Origin: Tricholoma matsutake
Taxonomy: Eukaryota > Basidiomycota > Agaricomycetes > Agaricales > Tricholomataceae
Assembly (NCBI GenBank): GCA_026075535.2
Contig: AP026538.1
Span: 6,882,001-6,946,000 of the forward strand
Direction: 5' to 3'
DNA: 64,000 bases
The notes beneath the pieces are model-generated. The model had not been told where the DNA came from. It did not search any database and was given only the letters and a program-made list of their open reading frames with translations. A program made the translations under genes and the position numbers. Of this stretch, positions 27,263 to 38,500 are shown in pieces; the first letter of the stretch is position 1, and each line of letters opens with the position of its first letter.

Positions 27263-27805
27263 CTAAGATGCATCGCCCCGATGCATTCGAAATTGTATAC
27301 GACCAAAGTCCGTGACTTGAATGCAATGCAGTGCAGCAGTGTTCCATCGGTGGAATTCCTTGATTAACCGAGGGGCATTTACATCAGACTCTTCGACCCA
27401 TGAGTTCTCTTCATACCCATAACCCTTCCAATGTACCAAATACTGGAGTTTTCCTCGATGCAAACAGCTGTCCAAGATTGACTCAACTTCATATTGGGGT
27501 TCTCCCTCGATCACTGTAGGTGGTGGTGGTGGGTGTGAATGGCATCCCGGGAACGGATCTGGGGGAGCTGGAAGCAATTTGACGACATGGAAGACAGGAT
27601 GGAGTCTGGACATGGAGGCTGGGAGGCATAGACAATAGGCATGTGTTCCAACACACTTGACAATGGGGAAAGGTCCCAAGAAGCGATGAGCGAGTTTCTT
27701 GGATGGACGTGTAGTGGAGACGTCACTGGAGTCAAGATAAACTCGATCACCAACCTTGTACTGAGGGGTTGGGGAGTGGCGTTGGTTGTTGTACCAGATG
27801 GGAAT
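27263..27805 (-). pseudogene. Element D: integrase C-terminal tail plus chromodomain
   Basis: Minus-strand reading gives YKVGDRVYLDSSDVSTTRPS, GPFPIVKCVG, LHPVFHVVKLLP and the chromodomain segment YEVESILDSCLHRGKLQYLV, then HWKGYGYEENSWV. These are the last 180 or so residues of a Ty3 pol. The N-terminal pol domains are deleted; the boundary with protease is close to 27805 and the two parts are in different frames. Confidence 0.85.
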
Positions 27806-28130
27806 TGATGAAGAGACCAGTCGCACCAGAGTCCAGGAGCGCAGAGACACTGAGTATCTGTCCAGTGTCAGTCATCTGCAGTTCGATGGCTAGGTTTAAG
27901 GAATGTGCAGAGGGAGTGGATGCCACAATATACTTGCGTGGTAGTTTACATTCCCATGATTTAATTTTGGGACGTGGAGTAGAAGGAGAGATGGGGAGAG
28001 CAGGTACGTCTTTAGCCAACTTCGAAGGGTCAGAGAGGGGAGCAGTCACAGAAATGGATTCATTCTCTGGGGATTCAACTGACAAGACTTCAAAGCGGTT
28101 ATGGATAGGCAGTGAGGGCATACAATTCAC
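27806..28130 (-). pseudogene. Element D: truncated aspartic protease
   Basis: Begins MNCMPSLPIHNRFEVL and reaches the catalytic motif ALLDSGATGLFINSH, then breaks off at the deletion junction. The second half of the protease is missing, so it cannot be active. Confidence 0.85.
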
Positions 28131-29246
28131 TCGCTGCGAATAGGAAAATCCTGCTCCTCTACAACTTCCAACTTAATCTCCTCTGCAACTTGATCCTTTG
28201 CTTCCTCAACATCTACAAGTGCCAACAAATCTTGCAGGAGTTCGTCTCGTCCCTCAGGGGTGAGCATGCGGATATCCTGACAATGGGGACATGCTCCAGC
28301 CCTGTGTCCAGGTTCCCCACAATGGTAGCAGAGATTCAACTTACGTGCACAGCTGCGGGCTGCATCAACATCCATTGGTACTGGGACATTGATGGCTGGT
28401 GTGGGAGTTTGACAAACAGGAATGGGGTTAGGGTGGGGGAGGCCTCGATTGAAGGTGTAGGGTGTATGAGTGGTAGTTGGAGCACAGAATGCAGCATTAA
28501 ATGCCGCATTTGTGAGTTGGTTCTCATCACAGAGTGAAGCAGCTTCATACCAAGCAAGGATATCATCGTCTGCTGGGCACCCTTCCAACATCTGTGCAAT
28601 CTGGTCCTGAATTTCTCGGTTGAGTCCCTGTCGGAACTTCACCACCACTGGTAACCCACTCCCATATCCTGCCATGTCCACCAAATCCTTGAACTCATTG
28701 ATATAATCGTCCATGGATCGACGTCCCTGGTGGTAAGTGGATGACTCAAGTCGTGTCACTGCTCGGTGGCATTCATTGAGGGGGCAGAAGTGGCATACAA
28801 ACTCAGCTTGAAAGTCACCCCAAGTGGAGAAAGGTAGAGAACCAAGTTCTTTAGTTTGATGTAGGATATGGTCCACATAGAGATAGGTGTGTTCAGATTT
28901 CATGTATGTGAAGGCCCAATAAATTTTTGCAGCCTCATCGATGAATTGATGCGACTGGAGACTAATGTATAACTCACAGGAATTAAGGAATGCACGTCCC
29001 TGCGCACGTGCACTATTAAATTCGGCGGGGGGGGGACGGTTTGATCTGGGCATGTTCCTTAGTGGACGCGTTTGGCAAAACATCGTTGTTGGGTGCGCTT
29101 GGAGTCATAAAGGGGGAACTATTGGTTGTAGGGTTAGCCTGGAGGGTCCTAACGAAGTTTTCAATCGTAGATTTAAGCGAGTTGATTTGCGCGCACATTC
29201 CGGAAACGTCGCTTTCAAGCGCGTCGAAGCGTTCTGATGCGTCCAT
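28127..29246 (-). pseudogene. Element D: gag with one frameshift
   Basis: The N-terminal part (29016-29246, MDASERFDALESDVSGMC) is a coiled-coil-like start. The main part (28127-29083) has the gag fold (IYWAFTYMKSEHTYLYVDHI, TWGDFQAEFVCHFCPLNECH) and a CCHC knuckle, CYHCGEPGHRAGAC. The two are out of frame at a nine-G homopolymer on the plus strand (29027-29035). Apart from that slip the gag reading frame is open from start to end. Confidence 0.88.
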
Positions 29247-29412
29247 GTCACTAGGGAGCGTGTTTGGCGAAAATGGCAGCGTAATAAAGGCGAGATTATC
29301 TGGAATGGTGTGTAGGGACTCTGTGGAGCTTTGGGAAGTGTCGTCCAGTCTGTACCTGCCTATCTTGGGCAGCGCGTTCGCGATTTTCGGGCCTTAGGGG
29401 AGAGTTTTCTAC

Positions 29413-29838
29413 TATAAGGGCAACCTAAGCCTCTAGCAAAGGGAAATCCAAAGTTAAAATTATACTACATAATACAGGCATTGGGGACACACCTAGCAAA
29501 GGGAAATCCGAAGAGAAAACTCTAAGGATCCCCTTGCTGATGCCCAGTATATGTGAAGACAACAAAAATCAAATATAACCTAAGAATAGAAAAAGGCAGA
29601 GATAGGCGGATCAAGGCCGCCGAATGACATCATACCAAGGGGTATGTGTCGGAAGGGGTACTCCACCTCTAAATATAAAAGTGTCAACATGTACAAACAT
29701 GATAGCAAGGGAAAATTAGTAATAAAATCTGGAAAAATCATAGAAAATGAAGAATAGAAGGAAACGAGGTGAGGAAAAATATAGGATGAACATAAAAAAT
29801 AGGAAAAACACACAGGGCACCCCCCTAGTCCCCTTACA
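29413..29838 (-). repeat. 5' LTR of element D
   Basis: 426 bp; pairs with 26826-27251. Begins (plus strand) TATAAGGGCAACC and ends GTCCCCTTACA. Confidence 0.93.
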
Positions 29839-29843
29839 AAATC

Positions 29844-30312
29844 CTTCATCAGCTCTATAGTATTGTACATCCATGGGAGGAAGCCAGAGTTTCATACAGC
29901 TGAGTCTAGGATTATGTTTGCTCTCTCATACATTCAGGGGGGGAAAGCACAGTTCTGGAGAAATGAGGCCATTAATCAAATTGCCGCAGGAAATAAACCC
30001 TTTGCAACCTTCAAGGAATTTCTGGAGAGATTGGAGGCACAGTTTGGAGACCCTAATCCAAAGGCGACAGCCAATGCTAAATTAAAGACCATGTGCCAAG
30101 GTTCCCTAATGGCGGACAAATTTATTTTGCAGTTCAAAGCAGAAGCTTTGCAAACGGATATGGGAGAAGCCGCATTGGTAGAGTTTTTGAAAGGAGGATT
30201 AAATCCCTCTTTATTCAAGTCTATCTACCAACTACCTTCTATGCCAGAGAAGTTGGACGAGTGGTATAATTGGGCAATGCACCTTGACTGGCAATTAAAC
30301 AATGGCATGGGT
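29844..30312 (+). pseudogene. Gag of element B, second segment
   Basis: Continues the gag of B in frame: SFINSIVLYIHGRKPEFH, GGKAQFWRNEAINQIAAG, FLERLEAQFGDPNPKATANA, EALVEFL-like and MPEKLDEWYNWAMHLDWQLN. This is the retrotransposon gag capsid fold. It ends at NNGMG, where the 1160-bp element E is inserted, and resumes at 31481. Confidence 0.9.
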
Positions 30313-31472
30313 AACCCACGGGTACTTTTGAGCATACCCATACCCATACCCGTGTCTACCCCTACCCGCAACCTGCAGGTCATGAGCTACGGGTCATGGT
30401 GGGTACGGGTTTTGTCAGGGGTGTAGGTAACAAAAATACATATATTTAATTATATACTTAACTACAATTATCAAACCACTCTACGAGCAGGCACTCATAG
30501 GCATGGGGTGGATCGCAGCCCAGAGAAATGAAGAAAGAAAAAGAAAAAGAAAAAGAAAAAAAGAAACTGTCCAGGAGATGCATGTCCCCTGTCCTCTCCC
30601 CATGTCATCGAGCACCTGTGATCCACCTTGCAAGCAGGGGCTCGCAATGGTGGTGGCAGGTGCTGGTCAGCTTCATTGTCCTGTCGTCATCGTTGTCGTA
30701 GTATCCTAGTTAGTACCAAAAAAATATTGTTAGCAGTAGAATCAAAATAATGAAACAGGAGTAAAAAAAAACTTACCCTTGGGCCTTTTTTTCCCTTGCT
30801 TTGCCTCCTCCTCATTTTTTCCCCCTCAGTCATCTCCCACGGGCTCGTCGTTCTGTTGTCATTCCGTTTGGCATGGTGGTGGCATTGCCATTGTCTTGCC
30901 ATTTTGAAGTGGCACCCATTCCCACCCCACAAGCAGTTGCTCGTGGCAGTGGGTATTTCTATGAATGTAGTTTAATATCCTGAATAAAAAATCTGATCGT
31001 TAGTAGATAAAACAAAAAAGAATAGAAGAAAAAAATGATGTTGTCGTAGAGGCCAAGGAGGAGGGTGGTGGTGGTTGTGGTAGTGCAGTGGTAGGTTCAA
31101 CGCGTCAATACCATGACATGTCAACGCGTCTCGTTTACTTACACAAACATGTCACAACAAAGTGATTTTTCCAGTCCATTGGACCGGACCTTTGAACACT
31201 AAAAGTGAACATATATAAGTGGTATACTCCTTCGTCACCTCTCACCTGGGGCTCTGCCCCCTTTGTGGTACTTACTGTAGATAGATGATAGTATAATAAT
31301 CAACTTGTAAATGTATGGCCATGTCCCACAATCAATGTGGTGATGTGACTTGTAAATATATTCTACTGCAGCAACATCCTGCTGCACCTATGGTGGTGGG
31401 TTGGGTGCAGGTCCACGGGTACCCTAGCTGTGACCCGTACCCATACCCATGAGTACCCATACCCATCAACCC
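30313..31472. mobile_element. Non-autonomous DNA element E, 8-bp target duplication
   Basis: A 1160-bp insertion in the gag of B flanked by a perfect 8-bp direct repeat GCATGGGT (30305-30312 and 31473-31480). Removing the insertion and one repeat restores the gag frame exactly, so the boundaries are firm. An 8-bp duplication is typical of hAT transposons. The ends are rich in ACCC(A/G)T units and both contain CCACGGGTAC, but I see no long terminal inverted repeat. No transposase is encoded; a purine run (GAAAAA)n lies at about 30527-30566. Confidence 0.8.
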
Positions 31473-31480
31473 GCATGGGT

Positions 31481-31855
31481 CGCCAAACCCATGCAGATCC
31501 CTACCAGCAATATCGGCAGGAACAGGCGGAGTCAAAGTTGATGTACAGAAGTAGTAAATTTGGAAAGTCATCAGGAGGAAAGTCCGAGAAAGGAAAGGCA
31601 CCTCAGGTGCAAGCTCCAAGGGCACAGCCACCAGTCATGGCAGTGACACCTATAGTTATGGAGTCAGCAGCACCAGCAGAGGCAATGGAGGTTGATCAAG
31701 CAGGGAGACGAGCCCCACTTAAATGTTTTAACTGTGGGCAGTTAGGACACATTTCTAGGAATTGTAGGCAGAAAAGAAAAATTAGGGAAGCTACAATCAA
31801 GGAAGTGAAGCCAGAGGAAGGCAAGCAGAAGAATTTTGTGGAAGAGTTCCAGTGA
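31481..31855 (+). pseudogene. Gag of element B, third segment with CCHC knuckle
   Basis: Resumes RQTHADPYQQYRQEQAESKL, then a Lys/Gly-rich stretch, then a zinc knuckle KCFNCGQLGHISRNCRQKRK, ending VEEFQ at a TGA. The next reading frame leads into the protease. Confidence 0.88.
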
Positions 31856-32061
31856 AGGTTTCCCCATTGGTGACCCAGAATCATTACAATGTATTAGTAT
31901 CTGAGGAAACCCAGAGCAAATCAGAAAAGGAAATCGAGGAGGAGTACAATCATTCTGAATCATGTGACAAAAAGGAGTACAACTGTTGTCAATCACGTGG
32001 AAAAGAAAATTGTCATGCGTCATTTCCAAAAACCCCTAAATTCTTTATTCACTCTGTGTGA

Positions 32062-32424
32062 ATAGAACCCAAAATCACCTTGACTGTGGGACTGAAGACA
32101 GTGGACACGCATGCAGTGATTGATGTGGAAGCATTGCTTGATAGTGGTGCTACAGGATTATTTATTAATCGATCCTTAATTACTGGGAATGGTATTAACA
32201 CACACAAGCTGGCACAACCTATAATGGTGTACAATATTGACAGAACAGTCAATTGTGGAGGAACTATCAAGGAGGAGGTGACTATGGTGCTAAAGTATCA
32301 GGAGCATCAGGAGCAAGCCATATTCGAAGTGTGTGATCTTGGGAAAACCAATCTAATAATAGGATGTCCATGGTTACGGAAGCATAATCCCAAAATTGAT
32401 TGGAAAACTGGGAAAGTACAATGA
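32062..32424 (+). pseudogene. Aspartic protease of element B
   Basis: Ty3-type retropepsin with the catalytic motif ALLDSGATGLFINRSLI and the C-terminal flap/end motif NLIIGCPWLRKHNPKIDW. The frame stops at 32424 and overlaps the RT frame, so pol is split across frames in this copy. Confidence 0.85.
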
Positions 32425-34268
32425 CTTGTTGTCCTAAGGAATGTAATGTGTATGGGAGGAAGATAAAGAAGGAGAAAAGAAAAAAGAGAGAGAAAGAACA
32501 TCCAAGGAAGTATTCTGTTACAATGGAGGAAGTGGAGGATGAGGAAATGCCAAATGGGGAAGTTCCAATCATGATCGAGAAAGAAGAGCAGAAGCAAACC
32601 TTTAGAGCAATTTGTGGAGGACAGTCATGGGACAAGAATATTGTGAAGGTGGAGAAGCCAGTGGAGGAATGGGTGCCAAAACTGTATCACGAATATCTGT
32701 CAGTGTTTCAGAAGAAGAAGTCTGAGCGAATGCTGGTGCAGAAGCCATGGGATCATGCAATTGAGATGAAGCCAGGGTTTGTGCCAAAGAAGTCGAAGGT
32801 ATATCCGTTATCTCCAATGGAACAAGAAGAAGTGGATGCATTCCTGAAGGAGCAATTGCACAAAGGATACATACGACCTTCAAGATCACTGCAAACATCA
32901 CCAATATTCTTCGTGCCAAAGAAAGACCAAAGGAAGAGGATGTGTACAGATTATAGGTATCTGAATGAGTGGACAGTGAAGAATGCATACCCCCTGCCAT
33001 TGATCTCAGAAATAATTGACAAGGTGGGAAAAGCCAAGGTCTTTACAAAATTGGATTTACGATGGGGATACAATAATGTACGAATAAAGAAAGGAGATGA
33101 GTGGAAGGCTGCATTTGCCATGCATCGAGGATCCTTTGAGCTGCTTGTCATGTTTTTCAAGATGACTAATAGTCCCCTGACCTTCCAAAATATGATGAAC
33201 AACATTTTCAAGGATGTAATAGACAAAGGCATGGTAATAATATTTATTGACGACATTCTGATATTCACGGAGGATGAAGAAAATCATGAGGCGATAGTGC
33301 AGGAGGTGTTACAGAGGTTAGCAGAGAATGATCTATTTTTGAAACTGGAGAAGTGTGTGTTTGGGGCAAGCGAGATTGAGTTCCTAGGATTATTGATTGG
33401 CCCTGATGGGATCAAAATGGATCTGATCAAGGTACAGGCAATCACAGATTGGCCTGCACCCACCCATGTCAAAGAGGTTCAAGCCTTCTTGGGACTCACA
33501 AATTATTATCGTCGCTTTGTGCACAATTTTTCCAAAACTGCTGCACCCTTACATAACCTTACGTGAAAGGGAGTAGTGTGGAGGTGGGGAGAGCAACAGC
33601 AGACAGTGTTTGAGGAGTTGAAGAGGAAGTTTGTGGAGGGACCAATATTAGCCCCAGTAGATTTCACATGCCCTTTATGAGTGGAATCAGATGCATCCGA
33701 CTTTGCTACTGGAGCGGTATTATCAATGCTGTGTGAAGATGACAAATGGCATCCTTGTGCATATTTGTCCCGAGGGTTGAATGATGTGGAGAGGAATTAT
33801 GATGTGCATGACAAAGAGATGTTGGGGATAATATGAGCATTGGAGGCATGGAGGCATTATTTGGAGGGATGTACGCATCAGATTGAGATCTGGATGGATC
33901 ATCAAAATCTGCAATACTTCATGTCTGCTAAAAAGCTTAATCGCTGGCAAGCGCATTGGGCACTATTTCTATCGTGTTTTAATTTTCATTTGGTCCACAA
34001 AGTGGGAAGCTTAATGAGGAAAGCAGATGCATTATCCAGATGTATTGATCATAAAAGGGGGGTGGAGGAGGACAATAAGAATGTTACCTTACTCAAACCC
34101 AAATACTTTCACATTTGTGTTATGCATCAAGGGCATCTATTAATAGATAGCTCGGAAACAGAAATGTTGTCTAAAATTAGACAATGTTCGGAAATGGACA
34201 ATGAAGTAGTGGAAGCCATGAAAGCTCTGAAGGGAGAGAAGAAAGGTAATATTAAAGGAGATGAATAG
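32400..34268 (+). pseudogene. Reverse transcriptase and RNase H of element B
   Basis: RT blocks seen: RPSRSLQTSPIFFVPKKDQ, CTDYRYLNEWTVKNAYPLPL, FTKLDLRWGYNNVRIKKGDE and the catalytic FIDDILIF (about 33240-33266), then EFLGLLIGPDGIKMD and AFLGLTNYYRRFVHNFSK. The RNase H follows with [26 protein letters not shown] and KADALSR. TGA replaces the expected arginine or tryptophan codon at 33564, 33678 and 33834; the frame is otherwise continuous. Catalytic aspartates are present, so inactivation is by stops. Confidence 0.9.
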
Positions 34269-35240
34269 GCTGAGGAACAAGGGTTGGTGTTGTTTCAAGG
34301 AAAAGTGTATGTACTGAAGGATCAGGATTTGCGAAGGGAGATCATCTGGTTACATCATAATACACCGACTGCCGGACACCCAGGGAGATGGAAGATGTTG
34401 GAATTAGTAATGAGAAATTATTGGTGGCCCGGAATTTCAAAGTATGTGTTGGGATATGTGGATGGATGTGATACATGCATGAGGGGGAAGAAATTTCCAG
34501 AGAAACCTGCAGGAAAGTTTATGCCGAACCCTATACCTAAAGCGCTGTGGCGAGATATATCTGTGGATTTTATTACCGGATTACCTGAGGCTCAAGGGTA
34601 CGATGCAATATTTGTAGTATGCGACCGCTTCACAAAGGAGGTCCATATTATTCCTACTACTACAGAAACCTCATCATTGGGCTTGGTGCGCCTCTATCTA
34701 AATCAGGTATGGCAGTTACATGAGTTACCCAATACCGTTATCTCTGATTGCAGACCACAATTTGCTTCTGCATTTATGCAAGAACTGAACAACATATTGG
34801 GAATTCAAACTAAATTATCTATGGCATATCACCCGCAGACTGATGGGCAGACAGAGAGAATGAACCAGGAGTTGGAGCAGTACCTACGTATGTTTGTCAA
34901 CTACCGACAAACCGACTGGCCCGAATGGCTGGCAATTGCCAAGTTTTCCCACAATAACAAATTCCATTCGGCTACTCATATGTCACCCTTTTTTGCAAAT
35001 TATGGATATCATCCTTGCATGGGAGTAGAACCCAGAAGGGAAGTCAAAGTACAGTCAGTAGAAGACTTTGTATCTAAGATGCAAAAGGTATGAGAGGAAG
35101 CAGAGGCGGCATTGAAGAAAGCACGTGATGACATGATGTGACACGCAGATTGTACTTGAGCATGTGCTCCAGAGTACAACATTGGTGACTTGGTGTGGCT
35201 AAGTACCAAGGACCTAAATATTCCACGACCTTCGAGGAAA
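34269..35240 (+). pseudogene. Integrase core of element B
   Basis: Shows the HHCC-type zinc region (LHHNTPTAGHPGRWKMLELV, CDTCMRGK), the DDE core DISVDFITGLPEAQGYDAIF and TVISDCRPQFAS, and YHPQTDGQTERMNQELEQYL with the catalytic Glu. In-frame TGA codons lie at 35091, 35139 and 35157. The coding sequence is interrupted after PRPSRKL by copia element C and resumes at 40987. Confidence 0.9.
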
Positions 35241-35245
35241 CTTAT

Positions 35246-35540
35246 TGTTGGAGCAGACTATATACGCTGCACAGGGGAAGAGACTACACGTTCCTTACAA
35301 CCTACCTGGGGTTTAGTTAGACTTACAGCTAGGGTTAGCAGAGGTAAGAACACTGTATTCCTACTACGGTACAGGTTCTCCTTATATACATAATATTAAG
35401 GATGTCACATGACTCGGGAATGTGTTTACCGCATGTATGCACAGTAAGCGCAGTAACATGCATATGCTGCATGTATCGCCTCATGTATGCTGCATGTATT
35501 GCCTCATGTATACAGCATGCATCAGGGATTAATTTCAACA
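35246..35540 (-). repeat. 3' LTR of element C
   Basis: 295 bp, one difference from 40687-40981. Contains short repeats of GTATGCTGCATGTAT/GCCTCATGTAT near 35467-35520. Confidence 0.96.
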
Positions 35541-35550
35541 CCCCCCCTCA
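35541..35550 (-). promoter_or_regulatory. Polypurine tract of element C
   Basis: CCCCCCCTCA on the plus strand reads TGAGGGGGGG on the coding strand, directly next to the 3' LTR: the usual plus-strand primer of LTR elements. Confidence 0.8.
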
Positions 35551-35572
35551 AACTGTACAGCGCTCTAAGCAG

Positions 35573-38500
35573 CTAAGTTTGAATCTCGAAAGTAATTCCG
35601 AGAGAGTCTCTAAATTTCCTGAATAGGACGGCGCCAAGGTTCTTTGTGAACATGTCAGCCGGATTATCACTTCCAGGAATGAAAACGACTGTGACTTTGT
35701 CATTTTCTATGCATTCGCGGGTGTAGTGGTAGCGAATGTCTATATGTTTGGTCCTTCTTTCCTGAACTGGATTTGATCCAATAAAGATGGATCCTTGATT
35801 ATCAGCGCAGATTGGTACGCGCTTCAGTGTATATCCAAGTTCCTGGAATAAGGACTCTATCCACACTATCTGCCGACAAGTGTCGGAGAGAGCCATGTAT
35901 TCGGCTTCTGTGGATGACAGTGCTACAGTTTTTTGTAAACGGGACTGCCAGCACACAATGCCACTCGCCAGAGTAGCAAAGTAACCCGTTGTAGATCGGC
36001 GCTTGACTGTGTCAGCTGCCCAATCAGAATCTGTGAAGGCCTGTAGCCCCTCGGATTTCTCTCCATCATAGACCATACTGTACTTCTGGGTTCCCACCAG
36101 ATAGCGCATTATGTACATTGCTTTGTCTAGATGTTCTTGGCTAGGATTAGCCGAGAATTGCGACATCTTGATTACCGCGTAAGCGATATCAGGTCGCGTT
36201 CCGAGCATCAGATACAATAAAGATCCGATCACAGACTGATATTTTGATCTAAGCGCCGCGTTTGGCGTCGCTGTGTTCTCCGACGGTTTGTAGCCAGTCG
36301 GGAGTGGAGTGGGGGCAATCTTGGCATTTGTCATCTCGAACCTCTCAAGCACTTTGGCGAGATATTCTGTTTGATCGAGTTTGACTTTTGCAGCGGTCTG
36401 GGTGACGCGCATGCCTAAGAATTCCGTGACTTGTTCAGTACTACGGCACTCCCAATGCTTCAGGCAAGCATTCTTCTTTTCATCCACAAGTTTCTTGTTC
36501 TTGCCCATGAACAAGCCATCATCAACATAGACTAGCGCAATAACGATGCTGCCTGTCTTAGGATCCTTGTGTATGAAGATGCCGGCATCGGAGCTGGCGC
36601 GCACAAACCCAATGGTGCGCATAAATGCCTCTAGCTCTCTCCACCATGCTAGTGAAGCCTGTTTAAGGCCATACAATGCTCGGCGTAAGCGCATTACTTT
36701 GCGCTCTTTACCCTCGAGTTTGAAACCCTCGGGTTGATCCATATAGATCTCCTCATCAAGTTTGCCGTATAAAAATGCGGTTTTTACATCTAGACCGGTC
36801 ATATACATGCCTTCTAGAGACGCAAGGGCAAACATGAGGCGTACGGTCTCGTAGCGGACTACTGGTGAGAAAATCTCATCAAAGTCAACGCCTTCGACTT
36901 GTGAAAAGCCTTTGGCCACGAGTCTGGCTCGTTTTCTTCCGTCCGATTTCACGGAGAAAACCCATCTATTTTTGATCGTTTTTCGATCATGTGGAAGATC
37001 GACGATGTCATAGACTTGTCGCTTGCGAAGAGCCTCTAACTCTTCACGACAAGCCTGTTTCCACTCAAGTTGTTGCTGCCGGGGTAGGCGCGCAATATCG
37101 CGAAATTGGTTTGGAACTAGGCTTTTTCCGCTTGATGGTGTGACTGCTTTTGACAACAGCCAGCGGATAAGCTCATCTCCACCTTCCTTGGTTATCTTTT
37201 TAATATAACCTGCTTCGTCCGGTTCCCCCATTGGGTGATCATGTTCTTGATTATTGGAATCGGGCACACTCTCGTGGGGTGCCGAACTCGGTCCAGCAAC
37301 CGGTTCTTGCTGTTGAGGTCGTGGTCGTGTTCGGTTATGATCCGAATCTTGACCCACAGACTTCTTCCAATATCGATCACGCGCAATGTCTCTCTCTATG
37401 TCAGAGGGGAGTCGCTGTTCTCCATAGGTATTGCCGGGACGGTTTGGGATTTTCCTCTGCCTGCCTGATCGACGGGGCAATTGCTGCCATTCCTGTTGAT
37501 CTTCACGTCTTGGACGAAAGTCCTCAGTGCTAACTGGAGGCGGCGGAGGAGGAGCGTTAGTCGCATCGTCATGCGCCTTTTGCTCGCTTGGTAAATCATC
37601 ATCATCTTCTGATGATGGAGGAAGGGGCGGATTTTGTGGCGGTATAGGGTCATCGCCATCCATTCCAGATGAGTGGTCGTCATCTTCTGGTTCTGGTGGA
37701 AAATCACCAAGGTCTGTCTTGGCAGGAGTTTTAGCTCCGGGACAGCATGGGAACATCGTTTCATCAAATAGTGCCGTAGCACCAATGAATATTGCGCCGT
37801 TTCGTCGCATGAAACGATATGCTTTAATGCCGTCTTCTACTCCAAGGTACGTCATTAGCTCCGATCGAGGAGACAATGTTGTTGGACGTTTTTCCTTTGG
37901 TAGATAGACATAAGCACCGCAACCGAAAACCTTCAGATTGTTTAGATCTGGGCGGACCTTTGTCAGGTCCTCAAAAGGTGTCAGCCATTTCAGGCGCCTT
38001 ATTGGGGTTCGGTTGTATAAATGTGTTGCATGTTCTATGCAAAATTCCCACCATGATTGTGGTAGACAAGCGGTGAATCGCAGGGTTTGCGACTTTTCCA
38101 TTATTGTCCTTATAGCGCGCTCTGCGCGCCCGTTCTGTTGATGAACGTGGGGTGCAGACATCTCTATTTTGATGCCTAAATCCTTGAGCTGTTTTTGTAG
38201 CTCACGATCCTTGAACTCCCCCCCTGGATCGACACGCCAGCGCTTGATTGTAGCGCCATATTGGATCTTAGCCATTGCTAGAAATTGTCTAATCGCTGCA
38301 GCAGCGTCAGATTTCTTTCTGAGACATTGGACTCAAATATGTGACGTTTTGTCATCCAGAAATACAATGAAGTATTTATGTTTGTGGTACGATAGTACCG
38401 GGAGTTCCTTTAGGTCGGAATGTATTAATTCAAAGGATTTGTCAGCTCGTGAGTCTGACTCGGGAAAAGATTTTGAGGTCATTTTCCCTTCTGCACACCC

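Larger units (their letters stand above)
26826..29838 (-). mobile_element. Ty3/gypsy deletion derivative D inside gag of B
   Basis: A 3.0-kb minus-oriented element with 426-bp LTRs (26826-27251 and 29413-29838) whose ends are TGTAAGGGG and CCCTT(G/A)TA. The 5-bp target duplication AAATC is perfect (26821-26825 and 29839-29843). A purine-rich tract (AGAGAGGGGGTGA) abuts its 3' LTR at 27252-27264. Internally it keeps gag and the start of protease, then jumps straight to the integrase C-terminus and chromodomain; RT, RNaseH and the integrase core are absent. Confidence 0.92.

Noticed and set aside
35335..35541. Identical short ORFs at 35335-35541 and 40776-40982
   Set aside because: These lie inside the two LTRs of copia element C; they differ at one residue because the LTRs differ at one base, and are not genes.
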